Source: Niabella sp.
GTDB taxonomy: Bacteria > Bacteroidota > Bacteroidia > Chitinophagales > Chitinophagaceae
Assembly: GCF_030150205.1 (NCBI RefSeq)
Contig: NZ_JASLGT010000004.1
Coordinates: 186,001 to 250,000 of the forward strand
Reading direction: 5' to 3'
DNA length: 64,000 nt
The notes under the pieces are model-generated. The model was not told where the DNA came from, made no database searches, and worked only from the letters and a program-made list of their open reading frames with translations. The position numbers and the translations under genes were made by a program. Below, piece after piece: positions 36,823 through 45,532 of the stretch. Each line of letters opens with the position of its first letter. Within the stretch, counting starts at the first letter, position 1.

Positions 36823-38220
36823 ATGAAAAGTTTAAAGAAAACGGGTACCACCATTATGGGGCTGCTGTTGTTTGTTTTTGCATGTAGCACCAGGAATTCA
36901 CTTAACGGGGAAATAAAGACCTCAAACGAATCTGCTTTGTCCGGGGGGCAAAATCCAGGCACCTATAAGATCAGTTTAAATACCACACAGTCGGCAGATG
37001 CATATGTATGGACCTATACGATTGCCAGGAATCAGCAGGCCAAAGATGTAGGGTATTTTGTCCTGAACCTGGGAAACCCGGATAACGGCAGTCCCACCAT
37101 TGCTAACATCGTATCAGCGCGGGTGAACGGTGTGGATTGGACCGGGAAAATTAAAAATACAAATGGCAATACTGCTTGCACGATTGGCACCACCAATTTT
37201 GTCAAATTTGAAGAACTGGGTACGGCGGACCAATATGTGATCGAATTGAAACTGGATACGGTTTATGCAAGGGTCAATACAACCGGATGGGTGAAGGCCG
37301 GTACTACCTGTACAATGATGAATGTACAGGGACCTGGCTACCGGGGATACCAGCTTACAACCTCCATGCAATCCGATTCAACCATGCCTGGTAAGAAGTA
37401 CAATGAGATTAACAACTATATGAAGCCCTACGGGTTTGATTATACAGAAAATCCGCATTGTAGCGGCGGCTATGGCGGACACCAGGACGGCGTTCATTGT
37501 GATACCGAATTGGATCCCTATTTCAATAAATATGTGTTCCGTTTTAATATACATATCGATCCGGTGATCGATGGCGATCGTTGCAGCTCGGGTACGGTAG
37601 ACCGCCAGCGGAATGAAATGAAATCGGCTACCAACAATACTACCTGGGCTAAAGTACAGGGAAACTGGGATGAATGGCAGCTGCTGGAATGGAAATTTAA
37701 ACTGCCCAAAGGATTTCAGCCCACTTCCAGTTTTTGTCACATTCACCAGATAAAGGCCCAGGATGGTCCCAATAACGGAAGCCCGCTGATTACCATTACA
37801 CCCCGTGCCAGCAGCAGCGGCAGTAATAAAAGAGTACAGATCATCCATACGGTAGATGGCGCCAGCACAGGGAAGGGCACCATTGTGGATAACATACCAC
37901 TGGCAGATTTTGAAGATGAATGGGTACAGGTACAGGAGGAGATCCATTATACGCACAATGGCTATTATTCCTGCAAAATCACCCGTGTAAGTGATGGAAA
38001 AGTATTACTGGATTTTAAAGATGAAAATATTGATATGTGGCGGAAAGGCAGCTCGTACATGCGGAATAAATATGGTATTTACAGGAGCCTTGCCGGCGGA
38101 CGGCTGGACCGGACCCCGGTTGGGCAAAGTCCGTTGCTAAAGAATGAGTCCCTGTGGCTGACGGATTTTAATGTATATGAGAAGAACCCGAATCCCAATC
38201 CCGGACAGGCACATGATTAA
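36823..38220 (+). CDS. Putative polysaccharide-lyase-like beta-jelly-roll lipoprotein, family unassigned
   Basis: A 465-residue lipoprotein from ATG 36823 (lipobox FVFAC). Residues about 40-180 form a beta-rich N-terminal domain. Residues about 200-460 look like a concanavalin-type jelly roll: KYVFRFNIHIDPVIDGDRC, DRQRNEMKSA, LEWKFKLPKGFQPTSSFCHI, HQIKAQDG, and MRNKYGIYRSLAGG. The combination of a basic RNE(M/L)K strand, HIHQIKA and KYGIYRS recalls jelly-roll lyases (PL7/PL20/PL13-like or Pfam Polysacc_lyase-like), with H and Y/K as possible catalytic groups. I cannot assign a family. It sits between GH88 and PL6, which supports a lyase or surface binding role. Confidence 0.6.
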   Translation: MKSLKKTGTTIMGLLLFVFACSTRNSLNGEIKTSNESALSGGQNPGTYKISLNTTQSADAYVWTYTIARNQQAKDVGYFVLNLGNPDNGSPTIANIVSARVNGVDWTGKIKNTNGNTACTIGTTNFVKFEELGTADQYVIELKLDTVYARVNTTGWVKAGTTCTMMNVQGPGYRGYQLTTSMQSDSTMPGKKYNEINNYMKPYGFDYTENPHCSGGYGGHQDGVHCDTELDPYFNKYVFRFNIHIDPVIDGDRCSSGTVDRQRNEMKSATNNTTWAKVQGNWDEWQLLEWKFKLPKGFQPTSSFCHIHQIKAQDGPNNGSPLITITPRASSSGSNKRVQIIHTVDGASTGKGTIVDNIPLADFEDEWVQVQEEIHYTHNGYYSCKITRVSDGKVLLDFKDENIDMWRKGSSYMRNKYGIYRSLAGGRLDRTPVGQSPLLKNESLWLTDFNVYEKNPNPNPGQAHD

Positions 38221-38250
38221 CGGTCTTATAAATGATCTAAATAAATACAG

Positions 38251-39624
38251 ATGAAAAAATATATACTGGCATTGGTATTGTTACAGCTCTCCATGCGCAT
38301 ATGGGCCGGTACTGTTACTGTTGCTTCAATTGATGATCTGCAGCAAGCCATTAACCGGGCGGCTCCGGGTGATATCATCATCCTCAAAAATGGTGTGTAT
38401 CAAACGGCCGGCGATATTAAGATCGCGCAGCAGGGTACAAAACAACAGCCCATTACCATCCGGGCAGAGCGTACCGGTGGTGCAGAAATAAGTGGTGCCG
38501 GCGGTATCAGCATGGTGAGTCCGGCCGCTTATATCGTTGTAGAAGGGTTTAAATTTACGCATGCAGCATCAAAGGCTCGTTCAGGTGCGGGAACCCGTTT
38601 TTGCCGTTGGACGCATAATATCTTTGAAACACCGGGTAAGGGAGAATACCTGACCATTGCAGGTAATGATCATGAAATAGATTACAATACATTTCAGAAT
38701 AAAACCGAAATGGGGCGTATCCTGGCCATCCGGGGTGAGGGGAAACAGATCGCAGAGCGCCTGCACATTCATCACAATTATTTTTATAATTTTCCGGATC
38801 AGGGTGGTGCCAACGGAGCTGAAACCTTTCAGTTCGGCTTAAGCGGATTTAGTTTATCAACCAGCAACAGTATTGTTGAATATAACCTTTTTGAGAAATG
38901 CCATGGTGAAAATGAACTGATCTCCGTGAAGGCATCGGGAGTAACCCTGCGTTACAATACCATCCGCGATTGCCCGGCACAGTTTACATTGCGACATGGA
39001 AATAAATGCGAAGTATACGGTAACTATTTTTTCAATACACCGGGCATCCGCATTTTCGGAGATGACCATCATATCTTCAGCAATTACTTTGAAAACTGTA
39101 ACCCGGCCATCACCGTGGGTAACGGAGGCGGAGAAGTAGCGGATGGTGCGCCGCTTACAGAGCATGACCGGCCAGACCGGGTGCTGATCGCCTTTAATAC
39201 GCTGGTGAACAACAAAAAAAATATTGAACAGCAGGGTCGAAAAAATGGATTGGGTGCTACAGCCATTATAATTGCCAACAATATTATCCAGGGCGGGGAT
39301 CTGGCTGCATCCATTGCCGGACCTTACACGTCACCACAATGGAAGGGAAATCTTATTTTTAAAACAAAAGGCCCCGGTGATATGCCGGAGTCCGGCTACC
39401 AGGTGTTGGATCCAAAACTGGTAAAAGATGCAAATGGCATCTGGCGGTTAGATAAAAACAGTCCGGCCATTGGCGCGGGTGGCGTCGGTTACCCGGTTGC
39501 GGCAGTAGATATGGATGGGCAGCCCCGTAGCGGAAAATGGGATACAGGTGCGGATCAGTACAGCACCGCAGCAACGAGTGTCCATGCATTGAAAGCAACT
39601 GAAGTAGGTGCTTCGGCGAAATAA
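38251..39624 (+). CDS. PL6-family polysaccharide lyase (alginate lyase / chondroitinase B-like)
   Basis: A 457-residue exported right-handed beta-helix lyase (MKKYILALVLLQLSMRIWAG). It opens with VASIDDLQQAINRAAPGDII and YIVVEGFKFTHAA, typical of PL6. Catalytic candidates are K227 in SVKASG and R248 in TLRHGN. Their 21-residue spacing equals that of Lys250 and Arg271 in chondroitinase B, and ENELIS before K227 fits the calcium/neutraliser region. PL6 enzymes cut alginate or dermatan sulfate; with no other alginate enzymes such as PL7 or PL17 here, the substrate is open. It starts 30 bases after the jelly-roll lipoprotein. Confidence 0.92.
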   Translation: MKKYILALVLLQLSMRIWAGTVTVASIDDLQQAINRAAPGDIIILKNGVYQTAGDIKIAQQGTKQQPITIRAERTGGAEISGAGGISMVSPAAYIVVEGFKFTHAASKARSGAGTRFCRWTHNIFETPGKGEYLTIAGNDHEIDYNTFQNKTEMGRILAIRGEGKQIAERLHIHHNYFYNFPDQGGANGAETFQFGLSGFSLSTSNSIVEYNLFEKCHGENELISVKASGVTLRYNTIRDCPAQFTLRHGNKCEVYGNYFFNTPGIRIFGDDHHIFSNYFENCNPAITVGNGGGEVADGAPLTEHDRPDRVLIAFNTLVNNKKNIEQQGRKNGLGATAIIIANNIIQGGDLAASIAGPYTSPQWKGNLIFKTKGPGDMPESGYQVLDPKLVKDANGIWRLDKNSPAIGAGGVGYPVAAVDMDGQPRSGKWDTGADQYSTAATSVHALKATEVGASAK

Positions 39625-39660
39625 AGATGTGAAGCGGAACGCCTCGCATAACAAATAAAA

Positions 39661-39690
39661 AGCTCCCTCAGGAGCGCTCTATTGGTAGAA
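39661..39690. repeat. GC-rich palindromic intergenic repeat copy before the second GH29
   Basis: gctcc-ctca-ggagc followed by gctctattggtagaa. This matches the pattern of the copies before GH95 and the acetylesterase. It ends 12 bases before the ATG at 39703 and could also weaken transcription from PL6. Confidence 0.65.
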
Positions 39691-39702
39691 ATATATAAAT
39701 AT

Positions 39703-41127
39703 ATGAAAAGAATCGCAATCGTTATGTTGATATGTCTGCTTACAGGCATGGTAAATGGCCAGTCGGTAGATAAGGATACCCGGATGAAATGGTGGCGGGA
39801 AGCCCGTTTCGGCATGTTTATTCATTGGGGGGTATATGCACAATGGGCGGGCGTATATCACGGGCATCAGCAGGCCAGGGGCGGTGCGGAATGGATCATG
39901 AACCGCAGCAAGATACCGGTAGCCGAATACCAGGAACGCGCCAGATCCTTTAATCCGGTGAAATATGATCCCGATGCCTGGGTGAAAATGGCAAAGGATG
40001 CAGGGATGAAATATATCATCATTACATCTAAACATCACGACGGCTTTGCCCTGTTTAAATCCAATGCCAGTAAATGGAATGTGGTAGATGCCACCGTTTA
40101 CGGCAAAGACCTGCTGAAGCCATTGGCGGAGGCTTGCCGCAAATATGGAATAAAACTGGGCTTTTACTATTCCCAGGCGCAGGACTGGAATAACCCCGGT
40201 GGATCAGCTGCCCGTAAGGAAATGCGGGAAGGCTGGGCGAACCCGGATTCGGCAAAGATCGATGCATACACCCTGGCGCATAAAGGGCATTGGGATCCCG
40301 CACAGGAAACAAAAACCTTCGATCAATATATTAATGATGTATCGGTACCCCAGGTAAAAGAAATCTTATCCAACTATGGCGATATCGCTGTGCTGTGGTG
40401 GGATACGCCGACTAATATGACGGATGAAGCAGCCCGGAAACTGCAGGATGCATTAAAACTGCAGCCGGATATTATTACCAACGACCGCTTAAAGCGCCCG
40501 AACTTTCCGGGGGATACCAAAACACCGGAGCAAAAGATTCCAACACAGGCAGAGCTGGACGGGCAGGACTGGGAAACCTGTATGACCATGAATGGAAGCT
40601 GGGGCTATAAGAGCTGGGATCATAACTGGAAACCAACAGAGACCCTGATCCGGAACCTGGTAGACATTGCCTCCAAGGGTGGCAACTATTTGTTGAATAT
40701 CGGACCTAAGGATGATGGATCGGTACCGGAGGAAAGCATTGAGCGCCTGGCACAGATCGGCCAATGGATGAAGGTAAACAGCAGTGCGGTGTATGCCACC
40801 CATGCCAGTCCGTTGCAGGATCTTACATGGGGAAGATGCACCATGAAGCAATCCGGCGATAATACTACCCTGAATTTATTTGTATTTGACTGGCCAAAGA
40901 ATGGAAAACTGGTGGTACCGGGTCTTTCCAATAAAGTGATCAGCGCCGTGCAGCTGGCGGGTAATAAAACGGTAAAAGCCCGTAATCAGAATGGAACGGT
41001 AGTGATCGATCTGCCGGCAACAGCGCCGGATGCCATTGCTTCCGTGATCCGGTTACAGGTAAAAGGCAAGGTTACCAATGTAAATACAAAAGGCGGCAAG
41101 AAAATGAAATCGGGAGAGCTGGATTAA
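39703..41127 (+). CDS. GH29-family alpha-L-fucosidase (second)
   Basis: A 474-residue exported enzyme from ATG 39703 (MKRIAIVMLICLLTGMVNGQ). Visible: WREARFGMFIHWGVYAQWAG, MKYIIITSKHHDGFALF, YGIKLGFYYSQAQDW, nucleophile motif VLWWDTPTNMTD (D234), KGGNYLLNIGPKDDGSVP and a C-terminal beta domain. It is shorter than the GH29 at 33483 because it lacks the extra C-terminal beta region. The insert between QAQDW and the nucleophile strand (KGHWDPAQETKTF) differs from the other two, which suggests a different linkage preference. It is separated from PL6 by 78 bases with a palindromic repeat. Confidence 0.93.
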   Translation: MKRIAIVMLICLLTGMVNGQSVDKDTRMKWWREARFGMFIHWGVYAQWAGVYHGHQQARGGAEWIMNRSKIPVAEYQERARSFNPVKYDPDAWVKMAKDAGMKYIIITSKHHDGFALFKSNASKWNVVDATVYGKDLLKPLAEACRKYGIKLGFYYSQAQDWNNPGGSAARKEMREGWANPDSAKIDAYTLAHKGHWDPAQETKTFDQYINDVSVPQVKEILSNYGDIAVLWWDTPTNMTDEAARKLQDALKLQPDIITNDRLKRPNFPGDTKTPEQKIPTQAELDGQDWETCMTMNGSWGYKSWDHNWKPTETLIRNLVDIASKGGNYLLNIGPKDDGSVPEESIERLAQIGQWMKVNSSAVYATHASPLQDLTWGRCTMKQSGDNTTLNLFVFDWPKNGKLVVPGLSNKVISAVQLAGNKTVKARNQNGTVVIDLPATAPDAIASVIRLQVKGKVTNVNTKGGKKMKSGELD

Positions 41128-41544
41128 GTAGTTTATTTCGCGCAGCGATAGGGCGAAGCAGCAGCACGTGGGGGATTGCAAAAGCTTTTAGTTCTGTATT
41201 TCTTTGTGTTCCTGGCGCATTAGCGGTTGATTTAAAGGAGAGGAACAGCGATACGGCATGATTACGAATAGTAACACCGTACTGCTTTGTGGTCTTTGCG
41301 GTTGATTTCACGCAGCGGTGAAATGGAGCGGTGAATGCGGCGGGACTGCAAAGGCTTTTAGTTCTGTGTTTCTTTGCGTCCATGGCGCGTTAGCGGTTGA
41401 TTTAAAGGAGAGAAATAACGATACGCCGTGATTACGGACAACAGCCTTGCGAATTTTTGTGCTCCTTGCGTTTTTGTTTCATGCCACGGTCTCCGCATAC
41501 TCCTGTTCCCCTGTAGTTTATTTAAAAGAATAAGTGCTCCCAAT
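41128..41544. repeat. Tandem ~170-bp direct repeats between GH29 and GH28
   Basis: The unit 41131-41300 is repeated at 41301-41470 with about 80-85 percent identity by eye, and the start of a third copy follows at 41471. Strong shared blocks are gcaaaagcttttagttctgt / gcaaaggcttttagttctgt and agcggttgatttaaaggaga. Phrases such as ctttgcggttgatttcacgc belong to a low-complexity intergenic type common in Bacteroidota. No gene is seen in this stretch. Confidence 0.8.
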
Positions 41545-43065
41545 ATGAAGTCATTATTTTTGTTTTGTTTGTCATGGACCTGGTTGTATGCCGGCGCCGC
41601 CGATGTAAGCATTACCACCTACGGCGCAAAAGGTGATGGCATTACGCTGAATACGGTATCCATACAGAAGGCTATCGATGCCTGTAACCGCAGCGGCGGT
41701 GGAAAAGTTTTTTTTCCCGAAGGGAATTATCTGTCCGGTACCATCGAGTTAAAGGATAATGTGGTGCTGCATTTTCAAAAAGGTGCTACCCTCCTGGGCA
41801 GTACCGATATCGAAGCTTACCGCAACCTCGATCCGTTTACGGAAGGGCTGGGCATTGATGTAGGCTGGGCGCTGCTGGTGGCGGTAGACCGCAGGAATAT
41901 TGGCATCGAGGGAGCGGGTACCATCGACGGGCAGGGAAGCAAATTGAAGGCGGAGCATATTCTAAAAGATACGCGGCCGGAAGGCCAGCGCTGGGGGCGT
42001 CGTCCGTTCCTGCTGCGGGTGGTGCGCTGCACCGGTGTGCAGGTTAGCGATGTTATATTAAAATATGCCGGAGCCTGGACCTCTCATTATTTCCAATCCA
42101 AAAATATCCGGATCGAAAACCTGAAAATAGTAAGCGTGGGTGTAGCGCACAATGATGGAATCGGTATCGACGGGTGTCAGGACGTAACCATCCGCAATTG
42201 CGATGTAGAAAGCGGCGATGATGCGTTAGTATTTAAAACAACCTCCAGTAAAATGGCCTGCAAAAACATAAAGGCAACCGGGCTGCGGTTGAAAAGTCAC
42301 CAGGCCGGTATTAAGATGGGAACAGAATCGATGGCCAATTTTGAAAATATTACGATCAGCGATTGTGTGATCAATGATACCCGCAATGGAGGCATTAAAC
42401 TACTATCCGTTGACGGTGCACAGATAAAAAATGTGCGGATCGCTGATATAACCATGAACAATATCCGCACCCCCATATTGCTGCGCCTGGGATCGCGGCT
42501 CAGTGTGTTCCGCAAAGGACAGGACGAACAGCAGCGTACCGGGAAATTTGAAAACGTGGTATTGAAAAATATTACCGCCGTTTCGGCCGACAGTACGCAA
42601 CTGAAATCTGCCAGCGGCATCCTGATCACGGGTGTGCCGGAGCACAGGATTACCGGCATTACGCTTGAAAAGATCCGGATCACATTGCCGGGTGGTGGCG
42701 CAGCCAGTGAAACAGATGCGGTTGTACCGGAAGCCATCACTCAGTATCCGGAAGTAAAAACCTTTGGTCCGGTGATACCGGCCTATGGTTTGTGGCTGCG
42801 CCATGCGCAGGATATCCGCGTAAAAGCCCTCGAACTGCAAACAAAAAAGGCCGATGAGCGTCCGGCTGTATTTATGGAAGATGTACAGAATGCGCAATTG
42901 ACACAATGCACTTTTCGTGCAGAGGGCGCACCTGCTTCGATTGTTAAAATAAAGTCATCCGGTGCCATCACCCTGGAAAAAATACAGGCTGTGGCCAAAG
43001 CAAATGCATTTGTAGATGCAGATGCCGCAAGCAAGGCAGGTGTTCAATACAGAACGGGTCAGTAA
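41545..43065 (+). CDS. GH28-family glycosidase (polygalacturonase-like)
   Basis: A 506-residue exported beta-helix enzyme. The ATG at 41545 gives MKSLFLFCLSWTWLYAGA; the longer frame runs into the tandem repeat. It opens ITTYGAKGDGITLNTVSIQK as GH28 does. Motifs: HNDGIGIDG (N203, D204), SGDDALVFKT (D225, D226), and SHQAGIKMG with H252 for the GHG motif. The RIK motif is replaced by KLL (K285). GH28 hydrolyses galacturonides or rhamnogalacturonan by inversion; the altered +1/-1 subsite residues suggest another uronide or exo action. The C-terminus (GLWLRHAQDI, EDVQNAQL) is shared with the beta-helix protein at 15179. Confidence 0.88.
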   Translation: MKSLFLFCLSWTWLYAGAADVSITTYGAKGDGITLNTVSIQKAIDACNRSGGGKVFFPEGNYLSGTIELKDNVVLHFQKGATLLGSTDIEAYRNLDPFTEGLGIDVGWALLVAVDRRNIGIEGAGTIDGQGSKLKAEHILKDTRPEGQRWGRRPFLLRVVRCTGVQVSDVILKYAGAWTSHYFQSKNIRIENLKIVSVGVAHNDGIGIDGCQDVTIRNCDVESGDDALVFKTTSSKMACKNIKATGLRLKSHQAGIKMGTESMANFENITISDCVINDTRNGGIKLLSVDGAQIKNVRIADITMNNIRTPILLRLGSRLSVFRKGQDEQQRTGKFENVVLKNITAVSADSTQLKSASGILITGVPEHRITGITLEKIRITLPGGGAASETDAVVPEAITQYPEVKTFGPVIPAYGLWLRHAQDIRVKALELQTKKADERPAVFMEDVQNAQLTQCTFRAEGAPASIVKIKSSGAITLEKIQAVAKANAFVDADAASKAGVQYRTGQ

Positions 43066-43096
43066 TGAAAGGTTTCAGAAAACAGGTTTCCACTCC

Positions 43097-44665
43097 ATGC
43101 ACCATCATATTCATTTAAAAAGTGCCGGCACACTGCTGGCGCTGCTGCTGTTTGCAGGCAGTGCTGTAGCGCAAAAAATAAAGCAGCCGGTCAGCAATGA
43201 AAATAAAAGCCGTTGGGTACGGGTAAATGCCGCAGGGCAATTGGACTATGCCACCACTCCAGGAGGAGACCGGATCATGGATTTTTCTTATGCGGGTTAT
43301 AAAGGCGGAGGTGTAAACCTGCCGGAAGTAAAAGAAGTGGTAAGGATAACGCCTGTTTCCGGAGACAATACGCCCAATATTCAAAAAGCGATCGATTCGG
43401 TGGCAAAGCTGCCGTTGACAGATGGTTTCAGGGGGGCGGTAGTACTGGCTCCGGGAATATTTTCCTGTGCGCAAACCATTACCATTCAAAGCAGCGGCAT
43501 TGTATTGCGTGGCAGCGGTACTGCTACTAAGATCCAGATGACTGGTGTACCACATGTGGCCATCCGGCTGGAAGCGCCGGTTCAAATAAAAACATCGGGT
43601 GGCAAAACCGGGATCACGGATACCTATATACCATCGGGTACTGACCGGATCACTGTTGCAGATGCAAGTGCATTTGCAGCAGGAGACCTGGTAGTGATCA
43701 CAAAACCAATCACGCCGGAATGGATACGGTTTATGGGAATGGATAGCCTGGTGCGCGATGGGAAAAAACAAACCTGGATTACCGGCGAATTGTCGGTTGA
43801 ACGAACCATCAAAACCATCAGCGGAAACAAGATAACAGTCGATGTTCCCTTTACGGATAGTTATGATGCGGCCTTTATAAAGCCCGGCGCTACGGTACAA
43901 AAAATAGTAAAAACGGGTGGCGTTCAAAATGCAGGTGTGGAGTACCTGGAGATCGATGCACCGGAACAGTCGGTCACCATCAGCCAGGGGCATCATTCGG
44001 CTATCCGGACACGCGGTTTAACAGATGGCTGGATCCGTAACATAGCAGTCCGTAATACGGTGAATAGTATCGGCATTGGGGGCAAGCAAATCACTGTTAC
44101 CGATCTTGATATCCGGCATACGGTACCTACCATTGGATCGGCCAAGCCGGCGGACCTGTCGGCCGACGGAGCCCAGCTATTATTCAACCGGTGTACGATC
44201 CAGGGAGATAATGTCTTCTTCCTGGCAACAGGAGCCAAAGTAAGCGGACCGATCGTATTGTTGCATTGCAGGTTTACGGGAAATGGCTGGATACAACCCC
44301 ATCAACGTTGGGCTACCGGACTGCTGGTGGATGCCTGCGATGTGCCGGATGGCGGTATTGATTTTATGAACCGCGGTGAAATGGGATCCGGGCATGGCTG
44401 GGCCATCGGCTGGGCCGTAGCCTGGAACTGCAGGGCCAAGTCTTATCTGAACCAGCAGCCACCGGGGGCGTACAACTGGGTGATCGGCTCAACCGGACAA
44501 CAACAGCAGAAAGCCATGCCTTTTAATAAGGAACCATTCCTTCCCGGAGGAACCTATGATGCACACGGCGCAGCCGTTGTTCCTGCAAGTTTGTACCAGG
44601 CACAGTTAAAAGCCCGGCTTGGTGAAAAAGCAGCCGGTGTGATCGCGGATACCGGAAGGAAATGA
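43097..44665 (+). CDS. Exported right-handed beta-helix protein, pectate-lyase-superfamily-like, family unassigned
   Basis: A 522-residue exported protein from ATG 43097 (MHHHIHLKSAGTLLALLLFAGSAVAQ), 31 bases after GH28. N-terminal GDRIMDFSYAGYKGGGVNLP and NTPNIQKAIDSVA plus RGAVVLAPGIFSC are typical of the pectate-lyase-3 type beta-helix. The middle has an inserted SH3-like strand set (ITVADASAFAAGDLVVITKP). The helix continues with VEYLEIDAPEQ and ends with a conserved-looking stretch: LLVDACDVPDGGIDFMNRGE and GSGHGWAIGWAVAWNC, which may hold the active site (D, E, H). I do not recognise a characterised CAZy family. Position at the end of the block suggests an enzyme on the same glycan. Confidence 0.65.
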   Translation: MHHHIHLKSAGTLLALLLFAGSAVAQKIKQPVSNENKSRWVRVNAAGQLDYATTPGGDRIMDFSYAGYKGGGVNLPEVKEVVRITPVSGDNTPNIQKAIDSVAKLPLTDGFRGAVVLAPGIFSCAQTITIQSSGIVLRGSGTATKIQMTGVPHVAIRLEAPVQIKTSGGKTGITDTYIPSGTDRITVADASAFAAGDLVVITKPITPEWIRFMGMDSLVRDGKKQTWITGELSVERTIKTISGNKITVDVPFTDSYDAAFIKPGATVQKIVKTGGVQNAGVEYLEIDAPEQSVTISQGHHSAIRTRGLTDGWIRNIAVRNTVNSIGIGGKQITVTDLDIRHTVPTIGSAKPADLSADGAQLLFNRCTIQGDNVFFLATGAKVSGPIVLLHCRFTGNGWIQPHQRWATGLLVDACDVPDGGIDFMNRGEMGSGHGWAIGWAVAWNCRAKSYLNQQPPGAYNWVIGSTGQQQQKAMPFNKEPFLPGGTYDAHGAAVVPASLYQAQLKARLGEKAAGVIADTGRK

Positions 44666-44790
44666 CAATAACGTTGAATGTTTTGCAAATACAGCGTACA
44701 ATTTTTGACGTTCTTTGTGGTTATTTATAAGGGCTGGATAGCAGGGATGCATTGCGGAAATACCCGGGCGATGGTCAACAGGTGGCGCAT

Positions 44791-45381
44791 ATGAACGAAA
44801 CGATAAAGGAATGGTTAGAGCAAACAGCAGCAAATGACTGTCATGAGTCCTTTGAAAAATTATACCTGCATTTTGCGCCGGGCATGCAAGCCTTTGCCCT
44901 ATCCATCGTAGGGGATACGGAAGTGGCGCTGGACCTGGTGCAGGATCTTTTTGTAAACCTTTGGACAAACCGGAAAAATCTGGCGGCTATCGGACACCCG
45001 GCCAGCTATCTCTACCGGGCATTAAAAAATAATGCTGTCCATTATCTGAAATCCCGCAAACAAATGGCTCCGTTAGTAGCTGAAGAAAACGAACGGATCA
45101 CGCTTATGGATGAAGGACCAGAGGCTGCCGTAATCACTAAAGAGATCAAACAGCTGCTGGAAGCCACCATCAACGGGCTGCCTTACAAATGCCGGCTGGT
45201 TTTCCGGCTCATCAAGGAGGATGGGCTCCGGTATAAAGAAGTAGCCCACTTACTGGATATTTCAGTAAAAACCGTGGAAGCCCATATGCGGCTGGCCTAC
45301 AGCCGCATCGTGGAATGCCTGGAAACCATACTGCCACAACATGCCGCCATTTACAGGGCGGGGAAACGCCCGGGTATGTAA
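44791..45381 (+). CDS. ECF-type RNA polymerase sigma factor (FecI-like)
   Basis: A 196-residue sigma-70 family factor. The ATG at 44791 (MNETIKEWLEQ) is chosen; the upstream TTG-initiated extension is unlikely. Region 2 is seen in FEKLYLHFAPGMQAFALSIV, DTEVALDLVQDLFVNLWTNR and ASYLYRALKNNAVHYLKSRK. Region 4 is seen in LPYKCRLVFRLIKEDGLRYK and EVAHLLDISVKTVEAHMRLA. It is followed by fecR and an STN-bearing susC, the standard trans-envelope signalling set: glycan at SusC, signal through FecR, release of sigma, transcription of region 3. Confidence 0.95.
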   Translation: MNETIKEWLEQTAANDCHESFEKLYLHFAPGMQAFALSIVGDTEVALDLVQDLFVNLWTNRKNLAAIGHPASYLYRALKNNAVHYLKSRKQMAPLVAEENERITLMDEGPEAAVITKEIKQLLEATINGLPYKCRLVFRLIKEDGLRYKEVAHLLDISVKTVEAHMRLAYSRIVECLETILPQHAAIYRAGKRPGM

Positions 45382-45532
45382 GCTACCCCAAAAAATGAAA
45401 TAAGAAACGCCCGCGGCCTTCAAAGCACCATACCGCATATCATTCGTACTGCTAAACCTTTTGTAGAAAAAAAATTAAAACGACTAAGGGTTATTGCCCG
45501 CCGGATACTCTTTACCTGTAAGCGCAGTCTTT

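Noticed and set aside
41131..41470. Possible CRISPR array at the 170-bp repeats
   Set aside because: Units are long, diverged along their whole length, only two to three in number, and lack a short constant repeat with unique spacers; no cas gene is near.
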